From contig NZ_CP072600.1 in NCBI RefSeq assembly GCF_019891175.1, forward strand, positions 5,456,001 through 5,520,000: a stretch of DNA of 64,000 bases, written 5' to 3'. This DNA is from Leptothermofonsia sichuanensis E412. GTDB taxonomy: Bacteria > Cyanobacteriota > Cyanobacteriia > Leptolyngbyales > Leptolyngbyaceae. Shown piece after piece: positions 16,455-24,659 of this stretch. Position numbers and translations under genes: made by a program. Each line of letters opens with the position of its first letter. Within the stretch, counting starts at the first letter, position 1. The notes beneath the pieces are model-generated. The model searched no databases and was not told the DNA's origin. It worked only from the letters and a program-made list of their open reading frames with translations.

Positions 16455-17243
16455 ATGGAAAGCACGCTGAAACAGTCCCCACTCCAATCCACCCGGCTCA
16501 CCCTGCCCGCGATCGCCCCGGCTACAGATACAGAAATCCTGGCATACTTACGGCGCACCTGCAAAATTGCAGAACTGGCTACTGCCGCAGAGCGGGATGC
16601 CCTGGTTTTGCAATTGTGTGAACAACTGAATATCACCCTGTCCGATCAGGAGTGGCAGGCAGCAGGAGATGCCTTTCGAGCAGAACACTGTCTGCTTGGT
16701 GCTGCTGAAACGCTCACCTGGCTGGATCGTCAGCGGATCACTGTAGAAGACTGGTCACAGGGCATTCGAGTTGCATTGCTGACTAAAAAGTTGCAGGAGC
16801 ATCTGTTTGGGGAAAATGTCGATGGTCACTACCTGAACAATCGTGAGCAGTACAGACGGGTTGCCGTTTCCCAAATTCTGGTAAGCGAGTTGTCTGAAGC
16901 CCTGCGACTGCTTCAACTCCTGCGCCAGGGACAGGCTTCCTTCTCTGCCCTTGCGCTGGAATACTCAAAAGGTAAACGGTCTAAGGAAAATGGCGGCTTT
17001 GTCGGTGTGCGGTTTTTAGCCGAATTGATTCCCGAAATTGCAGCGGCGATCGCAGACGCTGAAGCAGGCCAGTTAATTGGTCCCATTTCTACCAAATTCG
17101 GTTGCCACATCCTTCGGGTGGAGAAATGGTTTGTGGCTGAATTAACCCCAGAGGTTCGAGATCACATCCTTGCAACTTTATTTCAACTGTGGTTACAGAA
17201 CCATGATGCTGTTGTTGCCCAGGGCTGGCAGGAAAATTTGTAA
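16455..17243 (+). CDS. PpiC-type peptidylprolyl isomerase, second copy
   Basis: A 262-residue paralog of the isomerase at 4786-5562. The N-terminal half is helical, with a LGAAETLTWLDRQRITVEDW segment that matches SAGETWTWLQKYHLSLDEF in the first copy. The parvulin domain (about 130-235) has VSQILV, ALEYSKGKRSKENGGFVG, AGQLIGPI and GCHILRVEKW. No signal peptide is visible. It lies 72 bases after the aldo/keto reductase and closes the right arm. It could present the long hydrophobic precursors to the modifying enzymes or the exporter. Confidence 0.75.
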   Translation: MESTLKQSPLQSTRLTLPAIAPATDTEILAYLRRTCKIAELATAAERDALVLQLCEQLNITLSDQEWQAAGDAFRAEHCLLGAAETLTWLDRQRITVEDWSQGIRVALLTKKLQEHLFGENVDGHYLNNREQYRRVAVSQILVSELSEALRLLQLLRQGQASFSALALEYSKGKRSKENGGFVGVRFLAELIPEIAAAIADAEAGQLIGPISTKFGCHILRVEKWFVAELTPEVRDHILATLFQLWLQNHDAVVAQGWQENL

Positions 17244-17251
17244 ATCTGGTA

Positions 17252-17323
17252 TAAAAGCCTATCCGAAAAGCCCCAATGGACAAAGCTCAAATCCAGACTG
17301 AGGAAGTTTTCGGATAGGCTTTA
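17252..17323. repeat. 72-base element with perfect 16-base inverted ends
   Basis: AAAGCCTATCCGAAAA at 17254-17269 is exactly inverted at 17307-17322, and TA lies outside each end. It starts nine bases after the isomerase stop. Inverted ends with TA flanks suggest a non-autonomous IS-derived element; it could also act as a transcript end for the peptide operon. Confidence 0.7.
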
Positions 17324-17417
17324 AGTAGATGATGGTGGGAAAACCGATATATGTAAAGAAAAGTAAAAATACTCAAAATGAGTATCCATTGGGAATTTTA
17401 TGATTGTTTGCATTCAG

Positions 17418-17528
17418 TTACATAGTTGAATGGTACTGACATAAGAGATTAAGGATTTCCAACTTCTCGAAGAAGTTGGAAATCTGAGCGAGTGCATTCC
17501 GCTTAATTCAGGGACATTCGTTACATAG
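17418..17528. repeat. dispersed repeat R2, copy 2
   Basis: Matches 10864-10972: GAATGGTACTGACATAAG, a hairpin with arms TTCCAACTTCT / AGAAGTTGGAA, and CTTAATTCAGGG. The outermost hairpin pair differs between copies in a compensatory way (C-G to T-A), so pairing is kept. A transposase remnant follows. Confidence 0.75.
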
Positions 17529-17566
17529 CTAAGTTTACTCATCACCATTCACTTAGCTGAGATCTT

Positions 17567-17764
17567 GCATCCTTTATTCAGCAATGCCAGTTGAGTGTCA
17601 CGCTATCGGTGGTTTCTAAAGACAAAGCGATCCATCTGGGGGTGGATTCAACCGGAGTGAAAGTATACGGGGAGGGGGAATGGAAGATCCGTCAGCACGG
17701 GGTGAGTCAGCAAAGTCGAGGGTCAATTCACCAACGCATGGTGGAGGCAACTGACTTTCCCTGA
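17567..17764 (+). pseudogene. IS5-like transposase remnant
   Basis: The frame reads a stretch with AIHLGVDSTGVKVYGEGEWK and IRQHGVS, a block typical of IS5-group DDE transposases, where the Asp of VDSTG is catalytic. The conserved block is lost after about 43 codons, where it should continue with a Lys/Arg-rich TW segment, and a stop comes at 17762-17764. No start, no C-terminal catalytic residues and no IS ends are seen. It lies 39 bases after repeat R2, so R2 could be part of the same lost element (inference). Confidence 0.75.
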
Positions 17765-17827
17765 TTCATGCAACAAAGCCATAAATTCAGTTAAACCCAC
17801 CAACATCGACTGCTAGAATCTTCATAC

Positions 17828-17857
17828 TATAGCGTTTTTCAATTGAGAAACGCTATA
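17828..17857. repeat. 30-base near-perfect palindrome
   Basis: TATAGCGTTT...AAACGCTATA around TCAATTGA, with a single mismatched pair. Together with the element at 17252, R2 and the transposase remnant it fills the 17244-18090 spacer, which has no intact gene. Confidence 0.6.
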
Positions 17858-18090
17858 TTGCCCTTACGGCAGTCGGTGTTTTCCATGAATGGACTTTCCT
17901 TACATATAACAGGGGACAGGGGACAGAAGACGGCGTTACAGAAAAGGAAAGATGACAAGCTCAGGTTTTGAGCGTTCTAATTTGCCTGACCTGGATGGCT
18001 ACCGCTATAACTACTTCAAGTTCGAGTACTCTGCTACCCTCTATTTAATTGATTTAATCTATTTCCCGTCTCTCCCCCTCCTGCCTCCCC

Positions 18091-19020
18091 ATGTTTCCTA
18101 TCATCTATTCCAACGAGTTCTTGCACCATGAAACTGGCTACTTCCACCCTGAAAAACCAGAGCGTTTGACGGCCATTAAAAATGCTTTGAAAAGGATTCC
18201 CTGGGCAGATCAGTTGGAGTGGCGATTGCCGACACCATTGGAGCAGCGTCCTGTAATGCCTCTGCTGCAAAAGATTCATTCACCACGCTATATCGAAGCG
18301 GTTCGCCAGTTAGCTAATCGGGGAGGAGGGTATCTGGATCCGGATACTCCTGTATCTGCGCGTAGTTTTGAAGTGGCACAGTTGGCGGTCAATGCCTGGC
18401 TGGATGGAGTTGAGCAGGTTTTGGCAACAGGTGAACCCGCCTTTGTGCTGGCACGTCCCCCAGGTCACCATGCCCTCCGTTCCCTTGGGATGGGATTTTG
18501 TATTTTTTCGAATGCGGCGATCGCAGCTCACTATGCGCTGGAGCAGCCAGGTGTTCACCGAGTCGGTATTCTAGATTGGGATGTCCATCATGGCAACGGA
18601 ACCCAGGCGATTACAGAAACCAACCCCCAGATTGCCTATGTTTCGCTTCATGAGTGGCCCCAATATCCGGGGACAGGGTCTGAAGATGAGCGAGGTTTGT
18701 ATGACAATGTGCTGAACTTACCCATGAAACCGGGCAGCACGATGGAGCAATATCGCCCCGCCTTTGAACAAAAAGTCATCCCCTTCCTGAAGAACTTTCA
18801 GCCCGATCTGCTGATTGTCAGTGCCGGGTATGATGCCAATGCAGACGATCCACTGGCTGACATTGCTCTACAGCCGGGTGACTACGGAGTTTTCACAGAC
18901 TATTGCCTGCAAGTTACCCGCCGCATTCTATTTGGTTTAGAGGGAGGATATGATCTGGATGCCATCTCCCAATCCGTTGTGGCAACGATCGCTCAGTGCT
19001 TAGGAACCAGAATACAATAA
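18091..19020 (+). CDS. histone deacetylase family protein (AcuC-like)
   Basis: A 309-residue zinc amidohydrolase of the class II histone deacetylase / acetoin-utilisation group, acting on acetylated lysine or acetylpolyamines. Motifs include HPEKPERL near the N-terminus, ARPPGHHAL (tandem catalytic His), GFCIFSNAAIAA, the zinc site LDWDVHHGNGTQ, SAGYDANADDPLA and the LEGGYD end. Length is normal. It stands alone after a repeat-rich spacer, and nothing visible ties it to the peptide locus. Confidence 0.9.
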   Translation: MFPIIYSNEFLHHETGYFHPEKPERLTAIKNALKRIPWADQLEWRLPTPLEQRPVMPLLQKIHSPRYIEAVRQLANRGGGYLDPDTPVSARSFEVAQLAVNAWLDGVEQVLATGEPAFVLARPPGHHALRSLGMGFCIFSNAAIAAHYALEQPGVHRVGILDWDVHHGNGTQAITETNPQIAYVSLHEWPQYPGTGSEDERGLYDNVLNLPMKPGSTMEQYRPAFEQKVIPFLKNFQPDLLIVSAGYDANADDPLADIALQPGDYGVFTDYCLQVTRRILFGLEGGYDLDAISQSVVATIAQCLGTRIQ

Positions 19021-19281
19021 GGACCTCGCCGGAAAAACATCCAATGACATCTGGCAGGCTCTATCACTTTTTCAACGTGAGTGCTCAGCCAAATGGTATT
19101 GGGTATAGTAACGCCCATTGACGATCGCTGCAAATCCCAATATTCACGCAATGGATTGAATATAGCCCTTTTCAAGGGTGCGAGGTACCTTACTCAATTA
19201 TTTCTGCCAACCTGCTACCATCGTATTGGTGAGTGGAACATCGGTAAGGTCGGGGGGAAGTTTACGTACGTAGTGTTCCAG

Positions 19282-19371
19282 ATATAGCGATCCTATCTGG
19301 ATGGTGAGAAACCTGGGGAATCCTTTTTCACAAAGGCTCTCACTCTCACAACTGATTTAGGGCTGCTATAT
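19282..19371. repeat. dispersed repeat R1, copy 3
   Basis: Shares both termini with copy 1 (ATATAGCGATCC... and ...GGCTGCTATAT) and the TCTCACTCTCACAACTGATT block. The internal hairpin is partly decayed by a deletion. The 19021-19434 spacer holds nothing else that I recognise. Confidence 0.8.
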
Positions 19372-19434
19372 GTGGATGGGAGCGTGGAAACGTTCCACCA
19401 AACTGCAAACTCATTCGTAAAACCCTTGCTATCC

Positions 19435-19890
19435 ATGTCGATTGTTAACCAGATTTTTGAATTGGAAACGGAAGTGGGAATCGGTATCTACGATATCACG
19501 CCACAGATCAAAGATTTGCTGGCTTCCACCTCCATTCGGAATGGGCAGGTGCTCGTTTTTTCACGCCATACAACAACGGCTCTTGCCATCAACGAATATG
19601 AAGAACGGCTTCTGGAAGATGTTAAGGGATTTCTCAGAAAGCTGGCACCGGCAGACGATCGCTACCTGCATAACGATCTGCATCTGCGGGTTGGCATTCC
19701 CGATGATGAGCCAATGAATGCCCACTCCCACCTGATGGCAATGATGCTGGCAACCAGCGAAATAATTCCCGTGGTGGATGGCAGGCTCGCCCTGGGAACC
19801 TATCAATCCGTGCTGTTTTTTGAGTTGGATGGTCCCCGCAGGCGGACTGTTTTTTGCCAGATTGCTGGAGAATCCCAGGATTCTGGCTAA
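19435..19890 (+). CDS. YjbQ / UPF0047 family protein
   Basis: A 151-residue protein from the ATG at 19435; the frame is open to 19372, but that extension begins at the border of repeat R1 and is not family-like. Motifs are GIYDIT, SRHTTTALAINEYE, HNDLHLRVG, NAHSHLMAMML, and the GTYQSVLFFELDGPRRR end. The family is a small trimeric metal-binding fold; E. coli YjbQ has weak thiamine-phosphate synthase activity, but its true role is not settled. Just after the stop there is a short tandem duplication (GGCTAATCCGGTGCAAA twice). Confidence 0.88.
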   Translation: MSIVNQIFELETEVGIGIYDITPQIKDLLASTSIRNGQVLVFSRHTTTALAINEYEERLLEDVKGFLRKLAPADDRYLHNDLHLRVGIPDDEPMNAHSHLMAMMLATSEIIPVVDGRLALGTYQSVLFFELDGPRRRTVFCQIAGESQDSG

Positions 19891-19973
19891 TCCGGTGCAA
19901 ATCTGGCTAATCCGGTGCAAAAATAACCGGCAGATGCCTAAGATGAAAAAGATTGGAACCTTTGTGAATCCCT

Positions 19974-20429
19974 ATGAGCTACTCTTCAACCCAGCCAATT
20001 TCTGAATTTGAGTCTGTGCCCCAGGAATCTGGAGACAGTAAATCCGGAGACAGTAAATATGGTGAGCGGTTAATTGCTGAAGGAGAGTTAATTACCTTTC
20101 CCAATCCCAGAGTGGGTCGGCGCTACAACATCCACATTACGCTGCCAGAGTTTACCTGCAAGTGTCCATTTTCGGGTTATCCAGACTTTGCCACTATTTA
20201 CATCACCTATGTGCCAGACCAGAAGGTGGTGGAGTTGAAAGCGATCAAGCTTTACATCAATAGCTACCGCGATCGCTACATTTCCCACGAAGAATCGATT
20301 AATCAAATCCTGGATGATTTCGTTGCTGCCTGCAATCCATTAGAGGTCAAAATCAAAGGTGACTTCAACCCACGGGGCAATGTTCATACGGTAGTTGAAG
20401 TTGAGCATCGGAAAGCCGATGCAACTTAG
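19974..20429 (+). CDS. queF: NADPH-dependent preQ0 reductase
   Basis: A 151-residue enzyme that reduces 7-cyano-7-deazaguanine to preQ1 in queuosine tRNA modification. It has the catalytic-Cys segment FTCKCPFSGYPDFA, the QueF signature ELKAIKLYINSYRDR (NADPH site) and the HEESINQIL helix with the conserved Glu. The size matches the short, YkvM-type QueF. A Ser/Gly/Asp-rich N-terminal stretch of about 25 residues includes a small in-frame repeat (SGDSKSGDSK). Confidence 0.93.
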   Translation: MSYSSTQPISEFESVPQESGDSKSGDSKYGERLIAEGELITFPNPRVGRRYNIHITLPEFTCKCPFSGYPDFATIYITYVPDQKVVELKAIKLYINSYRDRYISHEESINQILDDFVAACNPLEVKIKGDFNPRGNVHTVVEVEHRKADAT

Positions 20430-20831
20430 GGCAGGCCCACAATTTTTTGGGGTGCCTCGATACATGATCGTCTGCCTGGCGACTACCCCTGGAAAAGAAA
20501 AACGCGATCGCATCGGGAAAAGCCTGGCGCAGAATTTCTTTCCAGGGTAAGTCCTGATCGGCGTTGCTGAAAAGCTGGATGGCTCGAAACGTCGTTTCAA
20601 GCCATCCAGTATCTTTTCCATCCCCAGATTCAGCAATGCTGATTGGGGCGTGGGACATTGGAACTTAAAAGCCATGAGATAGTAGTGCAATCGTATTGCA
20701 GAATTTCAAAATTTAGAACCTACTCCAATCAGGACAAAGTTTCAGGCATTTGTTCCGGATAAATTCCATGGATTCAGGAACATGTAAACAGATTTACTCT
20801 GTTTTTGCTCTGGTTTTGTCCATTTTTATCT
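20430..20831. other. spacer with a 35-base hairpin at 20575-20609
   Basis: No gene that I can support. CTGGATGGCT-GAAACG at 20575 pairs with CGTTTC-AGCCATCCAG ending at 20609 with one mismatch, a very stable stem that is not followed by a U-tract. It may end the queF transcript or be a REP-like element. Confidence 0.5.
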
Positions 20832-21398
20832 ATGCAACGAGCGATCGCAGGGATCAAGAGTCGCTGGCGAAATTTCTATTACCGCAGACTGGGCGTCAAG
20901 CTGACTGGCTATGTCTGGATGCGGGAAATTGAGATTCCCCGCAATTACGGCGACATTGAATTGGAGGGCGGTTGTTCCCTGGATCGGGGTGTGGTCCTCC
21001 TGTGCAGTGGTGAACCGTTACCCCATCCCAAAATTCGCATTGGTGCCAGCACGTATATCAATCGCCATACATTTATCGATGCGTCCCTTTCGATTGCCAT
21101 TGGCAGGGAATGTGCCATTGGTCCTGGTTGTTATATCACTGACCACGATCACGGATTGGACTCAGATTTACCACCCCTGACACAACCGTTAATTTCTCAG
21201 CCGACTCAGATGGGCGATCGCGTCTGGCTGGGGGCAAACGTCACCGTTTTGAAAGGCGTGACGATTGGTCAAGGAGCTGTGATTGGTGCTGGCAGCGTTG
21301 TCACAAAGAATATTCCAGAGGGTGCGATCGCGGTTGGTGTTCCTGCCAGAGTGATTCGGTATAAACAGCCGTTACCTGTTCCAAATCTGGTTTACTAA
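20832..21398 (+). CDS. hexapeptide-repeat acyltransferase (colanic-acid type)
   Basis: A 188-residue left-handed beta-helix acyltransferase from the ATG at 20832; a TTG at 20805 would only add nine hydrophobic residues. Hexapeptide turns run from about residue 70 to the end (KIRIGASTYINRHTFID, AIGRECAIGPGC, MGDRVWLGANVTVLKGVTIG, GAVIGAGSVV). The TDHDHGLD loop carries the catalytic His of the acetyltransferase group. It is first in the polysaccharide cluster, seven bases before the first glycosyltransferase, and probably acetylates a sugar of the repeat unit. Confidence 0.85.
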   Translation: MQRAIAGIKSRWRNFYYRRLGVKLTGYVWMREIEIPRNYGDIELEGGCSLDRGVVLLCSGEPLPHPKIRIGASTYINRHTFIDASLSIAIGRECAIGPGCYITDHDHGLDSDLPPLTQPLISQPTQMGDRVWLGANVTVLKGVTIGQGAVIGAGSVVTKNIPEGAIAVGVPARVIRYKQPLPVPNLVY

Positions 21399-21405
21399 TT
21401 CAGCC

Positions 21406-22302
21406 ATGCATACCTGTCAGATCACGGTTGCGATTCCCACCTATAACCGCCCGGAGAAGCTTCTGGAGAGCCTGGAAAAGATCCTTACCTGTAACCCTAA
21501 ACCAGACGAGGTGATTGTCCACATTGATGGCAACGACCAGGTCACTGAAGCAGCCATTCAAAAGAGTGATTTCAGGCATGACATCACCATTATCAAAAGC
21601 CCAGTCCAGGTAGGACCAGGAGGGGGGCGCAATGTGGCGATCGCCCACGCCAGAAATCCAATTATCGCCAGCTTTGATGACGACTCCTACCCAATCGATT
21701 CTGACTATTTTCAAAGGCTCCAACAGTTATTTAAGGCCTTTCCAGAAGCCGCCGTGATTGGAGCTACAATCTTTCACCAGTTCGAAACCGTCACACCTGA
21801 TGAGATCAAGGTTTCCTGGGTTTCTGAGTTTGTCGGCTGTGGTTGTGCTTACCGTAAAGACGTTTTTCAGCAAACTCAGGGTTATGTTCAGCTTCCGCTT
21901 GCCTACGGAATGGAAGAAGTCGATTTATCGCTCCGCCTGCACGACATGGGTTGGGGTATTCTGCAAAGCTCCTGGATCAGAGTGTTTCATAACACGATGC
22001 TGGAGCATCACAATGATGCTCGCATTACGGCTGCCAGTATTGCCAATCAGGCTTTGCTTGCCTATTTAAGATATCCTGTCGCTCTGTGGTGGTTGGGTCT
22101 GGGGCAATGTATCAACCGAATTAGCTGGCTCCTGCGTCACGGTAGAGTCGATGGCGTTGTCCAGGGACTGTTCAGAATACCTCAGTTGATTCTAAAACAT
22201 CAGCAAAAGCGCCAGTCCGTTACCTATCAATCTTTGATCTCGTTTATCCAATTGCGCCGAAACGCGGTTCCTGCCCATCTATCGCTTAATTCCTTGCAAT
22301 GA
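21406..22302 (+). CDS. glycosyltransferase family 2
   Basis: A 298-residue GT-A fold protein. It has the N-terminal nucleotide-sugar strand VAIPTYNRPEKL, a PGGGRNVAIAHA segment, the metal-binding ASFDDDSYP, and a YGMEEVDLSLRLHDMGW motif typical of GT2 transferases that use rhamnose or similar sugars. A C-terminal amphipathic/hydrophobic region (about 220-245) may attach it to the membrane. Its stop overlaps the next start (ATGA), so the genes are coupled. Confidence 0.85.
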   Translation: MHTCQITVAIPTYNRPEKLLESLEKILTCNPKPDEVIVHIDGNDQVTEAAIQKSDFRHDITIIKSPVQVGPGGGRNVAIAHARNPIIASFDDDSYPIDSDYFQRLQQLFKAFPEAAVIGATIFHQFETVTPDEIKVSWVSEFVGCGCAYRKDVFQQTQGYVQLPLAYGMEEVDLSLRLHDMGWGILQSSWIRVFHNTMLEHHNDARITAASIANQALLAYLRYPVALWWLGLGQCINRISWLLRHGRVDGVVQGLFRIPQLILKHQQKRQSVTYQSLISFIQLRRNAVPAHLSLNSLQ

Positions 22303-23519
22303 ATCAGCCTGCCTGGATTTGCTGCCAATTAGGAGCAAGAGAACACTATGCGATTCCCCGGTCATTACACCAGCTAGAGGGTCTAGCATTGTTATTGACT
22401 GATGCATGGGTTTCACCCCATTCGCTACTGAATTATTTCCCTGGCAGGCTCCTGGCATCTCTAAAAGGACGTTTCCATACTGATCTGGCCAGTATTCAGG
22501 TAAAGGCATTCAATCCTTCGTTACTGCAATTTGAGTTGACCCAAAAACTGAAGAAAACTTCTGGTTGGGATCGGATCGTTGCTCGCAATCACTGGTTTCA
22601 GCAGCAGGCTGTGCAGCATTTGCAGGCGATCGCCCCCCAACTGAGCCGATCCACAGTTCTGTTTTCCTACAGTTACACCGCCCTGGAGTTGTTTCGCTTT
22701 GCCAGAGAACAGGGCTGGCAAACGGTGTTAGGTCAAATCGATCCGGGTCCTCTGGAAGAAAAGCTGGTTATGGAGGAACAGGCGAAGCATCCTGCCCTTG
22801 AACCGGGCTGGCATCCTGTACCCTCCAGTTACTGGGAAACCTGGCAACAGGAATGTGCCCTGGCAGATGCGATCGTGGTTAATTCCGATTGGTCAAAGCA
22901 ATTGCTGGAACAGGCGGGAATCGACCCGGACAAAATTCGGCTGGTCCCCCTGGTATATGAACCCCCGCCAGAGGCAACCCAATTTACTCGCACCTATCCC
23001 TCAGAATTTACTCAGGAGCGCCCACTGCGAGTTTTATTTTTAGGAAATGTGACCCTCCGGAAAGGGATTGCCGCCCTATTAGAAGCCATCAATTTATTAG
23101 AAGGAAAGCCAGTCGAGTTCTGGATGGTGGGTGCTCAGCAAATTTCCATTCCGGCCCGGTTTCAGAGCCATCCCCAAGTTCGCTGGGTGGGGCAGGTGCC
23201 CCGCCGTGAAACAGCTCGCTACTACCGGGAAGCCGATGTGTTTTTGTTCCCCACCCTCTCCGATGGATTTGGGTTGACCCAACTGGAGGCACAGGCCTGG
23301 AAATTACCCCTGATTGCTTCCCGGTTTTGTGGGGAAGTGGTGCGGAATCAGGTAAATGGCTGGGTGTTGCAGGAGGTGACGGGAGGGGCGATCGCAGCCG
23401 CCATTCAGTCCTGTTTAGACCATCCCCAACAACTCTCAGACTGGACCCAAAATGCACTTCTACTCAACCAATTTAACCTGTCATCGTTAGCCAACCAGCT
23501 TCAACATCTTGTTGCGTAA
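22299..23519 (+). CDS. glycosyltransferase family 4
   Basis: A 406-residue GT-B fold retaining glycosyltransferase. The C-terminal donor domain is clear: RVLFLGNVTLRKGI near residue 245, then FPTLSDGFGLTQLEAQAWKLP near 315-335, and a conserved VRNQVNGW segment. The N-terminal acceptor domain is unlike the neighbouring GT4 proteins, which is normal. It is second in the polysaccharide operon, overlapping the previous gene by 4 bases and the next by 1. Confidence 0.85.
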   Translation: MNQPAWICCQLGAREHYAIPRSLHQLEGLALLLTDAWVSPHSLLNYFPGRLLASLKGRFHTDLASIQVKAFNPSLLQFELTQKLKKTSGWDRIVARNHWFQQQAVQHLQAIAPQLSRSTVLFSYSYTALELFRFAREQGWQTVLGQIDPGPLEEKLVMEEQAKHPALEPGWHPVPSSYWETWQQECALADAIVVNSDWSKQLLEQAGIDPDKIRLVPLVYEPPPEATQFTRTYPSEFTQERPLRVLFLGNVTLRKGIAALLEAINLLEGKPVEFWMVGAQQISIPARFQSHPQVRWVGQVPRRETARYYREADVFLFPTLSDGFGLTQLEAQAWKLPLIASRFCGEVVRNQVNGWVLQEVTGGAIAAAIQSCLDHPQQLSDWTQNALLLNQFNLSSLANQLQHLVA

Positions 23520-24640
23520 TGGACTCGACTACCCGGCTTCATGCCACCTTCTATTCAATTGTGCCTTCGCCTTACCAGCGGGATCTATTCTATGCTCTAT
23601 CCCAACGTCCCGAAATCCAGCTCACTGTTTATTACCTGGAACCTGCCAGCCCCGATTCGCCCTGGAGCCTGAAACCTCTCCAGCCTTACGAAAAGATTCT
23701 GCCAGGAACCTGCCTCTCCTGGGGACTGTCCCGGTTCCATCTCAACTGGCACCTGCCCGATCTCAAGCAAACAGATATTGTGGTGTTGAATGGATATCAA
23801 AGTCTGACATCTCAGATCATCCTGAATTACACCACCCGGAAAATTCCCTGCATCTTCTGGGGTGAAAAGATGGTAGCAGCTTCCGGCGGGGTGAAGGGGA
23901 AGCTGCAAAAAGCACTGGCAAAAGGATTGCAACAATGCAGTGCGATCGCGGCGATCGGTTCCAGAGCCGTTGCAGACTACCAGAACCGCTTCCCTGACAA
24001 GCCCATCTTCAACATTCCCTACTACTGCGATCTGTCCCCTTTCAGTACGGATATGCCCCAGCGCCCACGGGAACCGATCACGATTCTGTTGTGTGGACAG
24101 ATGATTGCCCGTAAGGGCGTCGATCTGCTGTTGAATGCCTTTGAGCGGCTGATTCAATCAGGCTACACTGCCCGCCTGCTACTGGTGGGGCGGGAGGCAG
24201 AACTGCCCCACATGCTGAAATCCGTCTCGCCTGAAACCAGACAGCAGATTGAATACGCCGGGTTTCAGGAACCCGAACATTTACCCCGGTTCTTTCGACA
24301 GGCAGACCTGTTTGTGCTCCCCAGTCGCTATGACGGTTGGGGGGTTGTGGTGAATCAGGCCTTGGGTGCCGGGTTGCCCATCATTTGTGCTGATGCGGTG
24401 GGTGCTGCTCAAGATCTGGTAGAACCGGGGGTGAACGGGTTTATTTTTCAACCTGGGGATACGGATGGGCTGCTACAGGCGCTCACCCATTATTTGCAAC
24501 ATCCTGAACAGATCCAGGCTGCCAGTCAGGCTTCGCTACAGAAAGCTGCCGCCTGGTCGCCAGCCGTGGGAGCAAACCGCTGGCTTGAAGTTTTGGAAAA
24601 GTTTACGGATAAGGGCAACTATCCCAGAAATAGGATTTAG
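23519..24640 (+). CDS. glycosyltransferase family 4 (EX7E motif altered)
   Basis: A 373-residue GT4-type protein. It has ILLCGQMIARKGVDLLLNAFERL in the donor domain (kept here as a descriptive block: GQMIARKGVDLL) and PSRYDGWGVVVNQALGAGLP. In most GT4 proteins the second position of the EX7E motif is Glu (NEA); here it reads Gln (NQA) and the first is Asp-Gly. The protein is otherwise complete. The substitution could lower activity or reflect a subfamily. It starts at the stop of the previous gene (TAATG). Confidence 0.82.
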   Translation: MDSTTRLHATFYSIVPSPYQRDLFYALSQRPEIQLTVYYLEPASPDSPWSLKPLQPYEKILPGTCLSWGLSRFHLNWHLPDLKQTDIVVLNGYQSLTSQIILNYTTRKIPCIFWGEKMVAASGGVKGKLQKALAKGLQQCSAIAAIGSRAVADYQNRFPDKPIFNIPYYCDLSPFSTDMPQRPREPITILLCGQMIARKGVDLLLNAFERLIQSGYTARLLLVGREAELPHMLKSVSPETRQQIEYAGFQEPEHLPRFFRQADLFVLPSRYDGWGVVVNQALGAGLPIICADAVGAAQDLVEPGVNGFIFQPGDTDGLLQALTHYLQHPEQIQAASQASLQKAAAWSPAVGANRWLEVLEKFTDKGNYPRNRI

Positions 24641-24659
24641 TGTCACGACTGAAATCTTC

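Noticed and set aside
18091..19020. Including the histone-deacetylase-like gene in the peptide locus
   Set aside because: It is separated by an 850-base spacer with several repeats and a dead transposase, and nothing in its sequence links it to peptide modification.
20340..20690. Minus-strand 116-codon frame after queF
   Set aside because: It overlaps the end of queF and a hairpin and has no family-like features.
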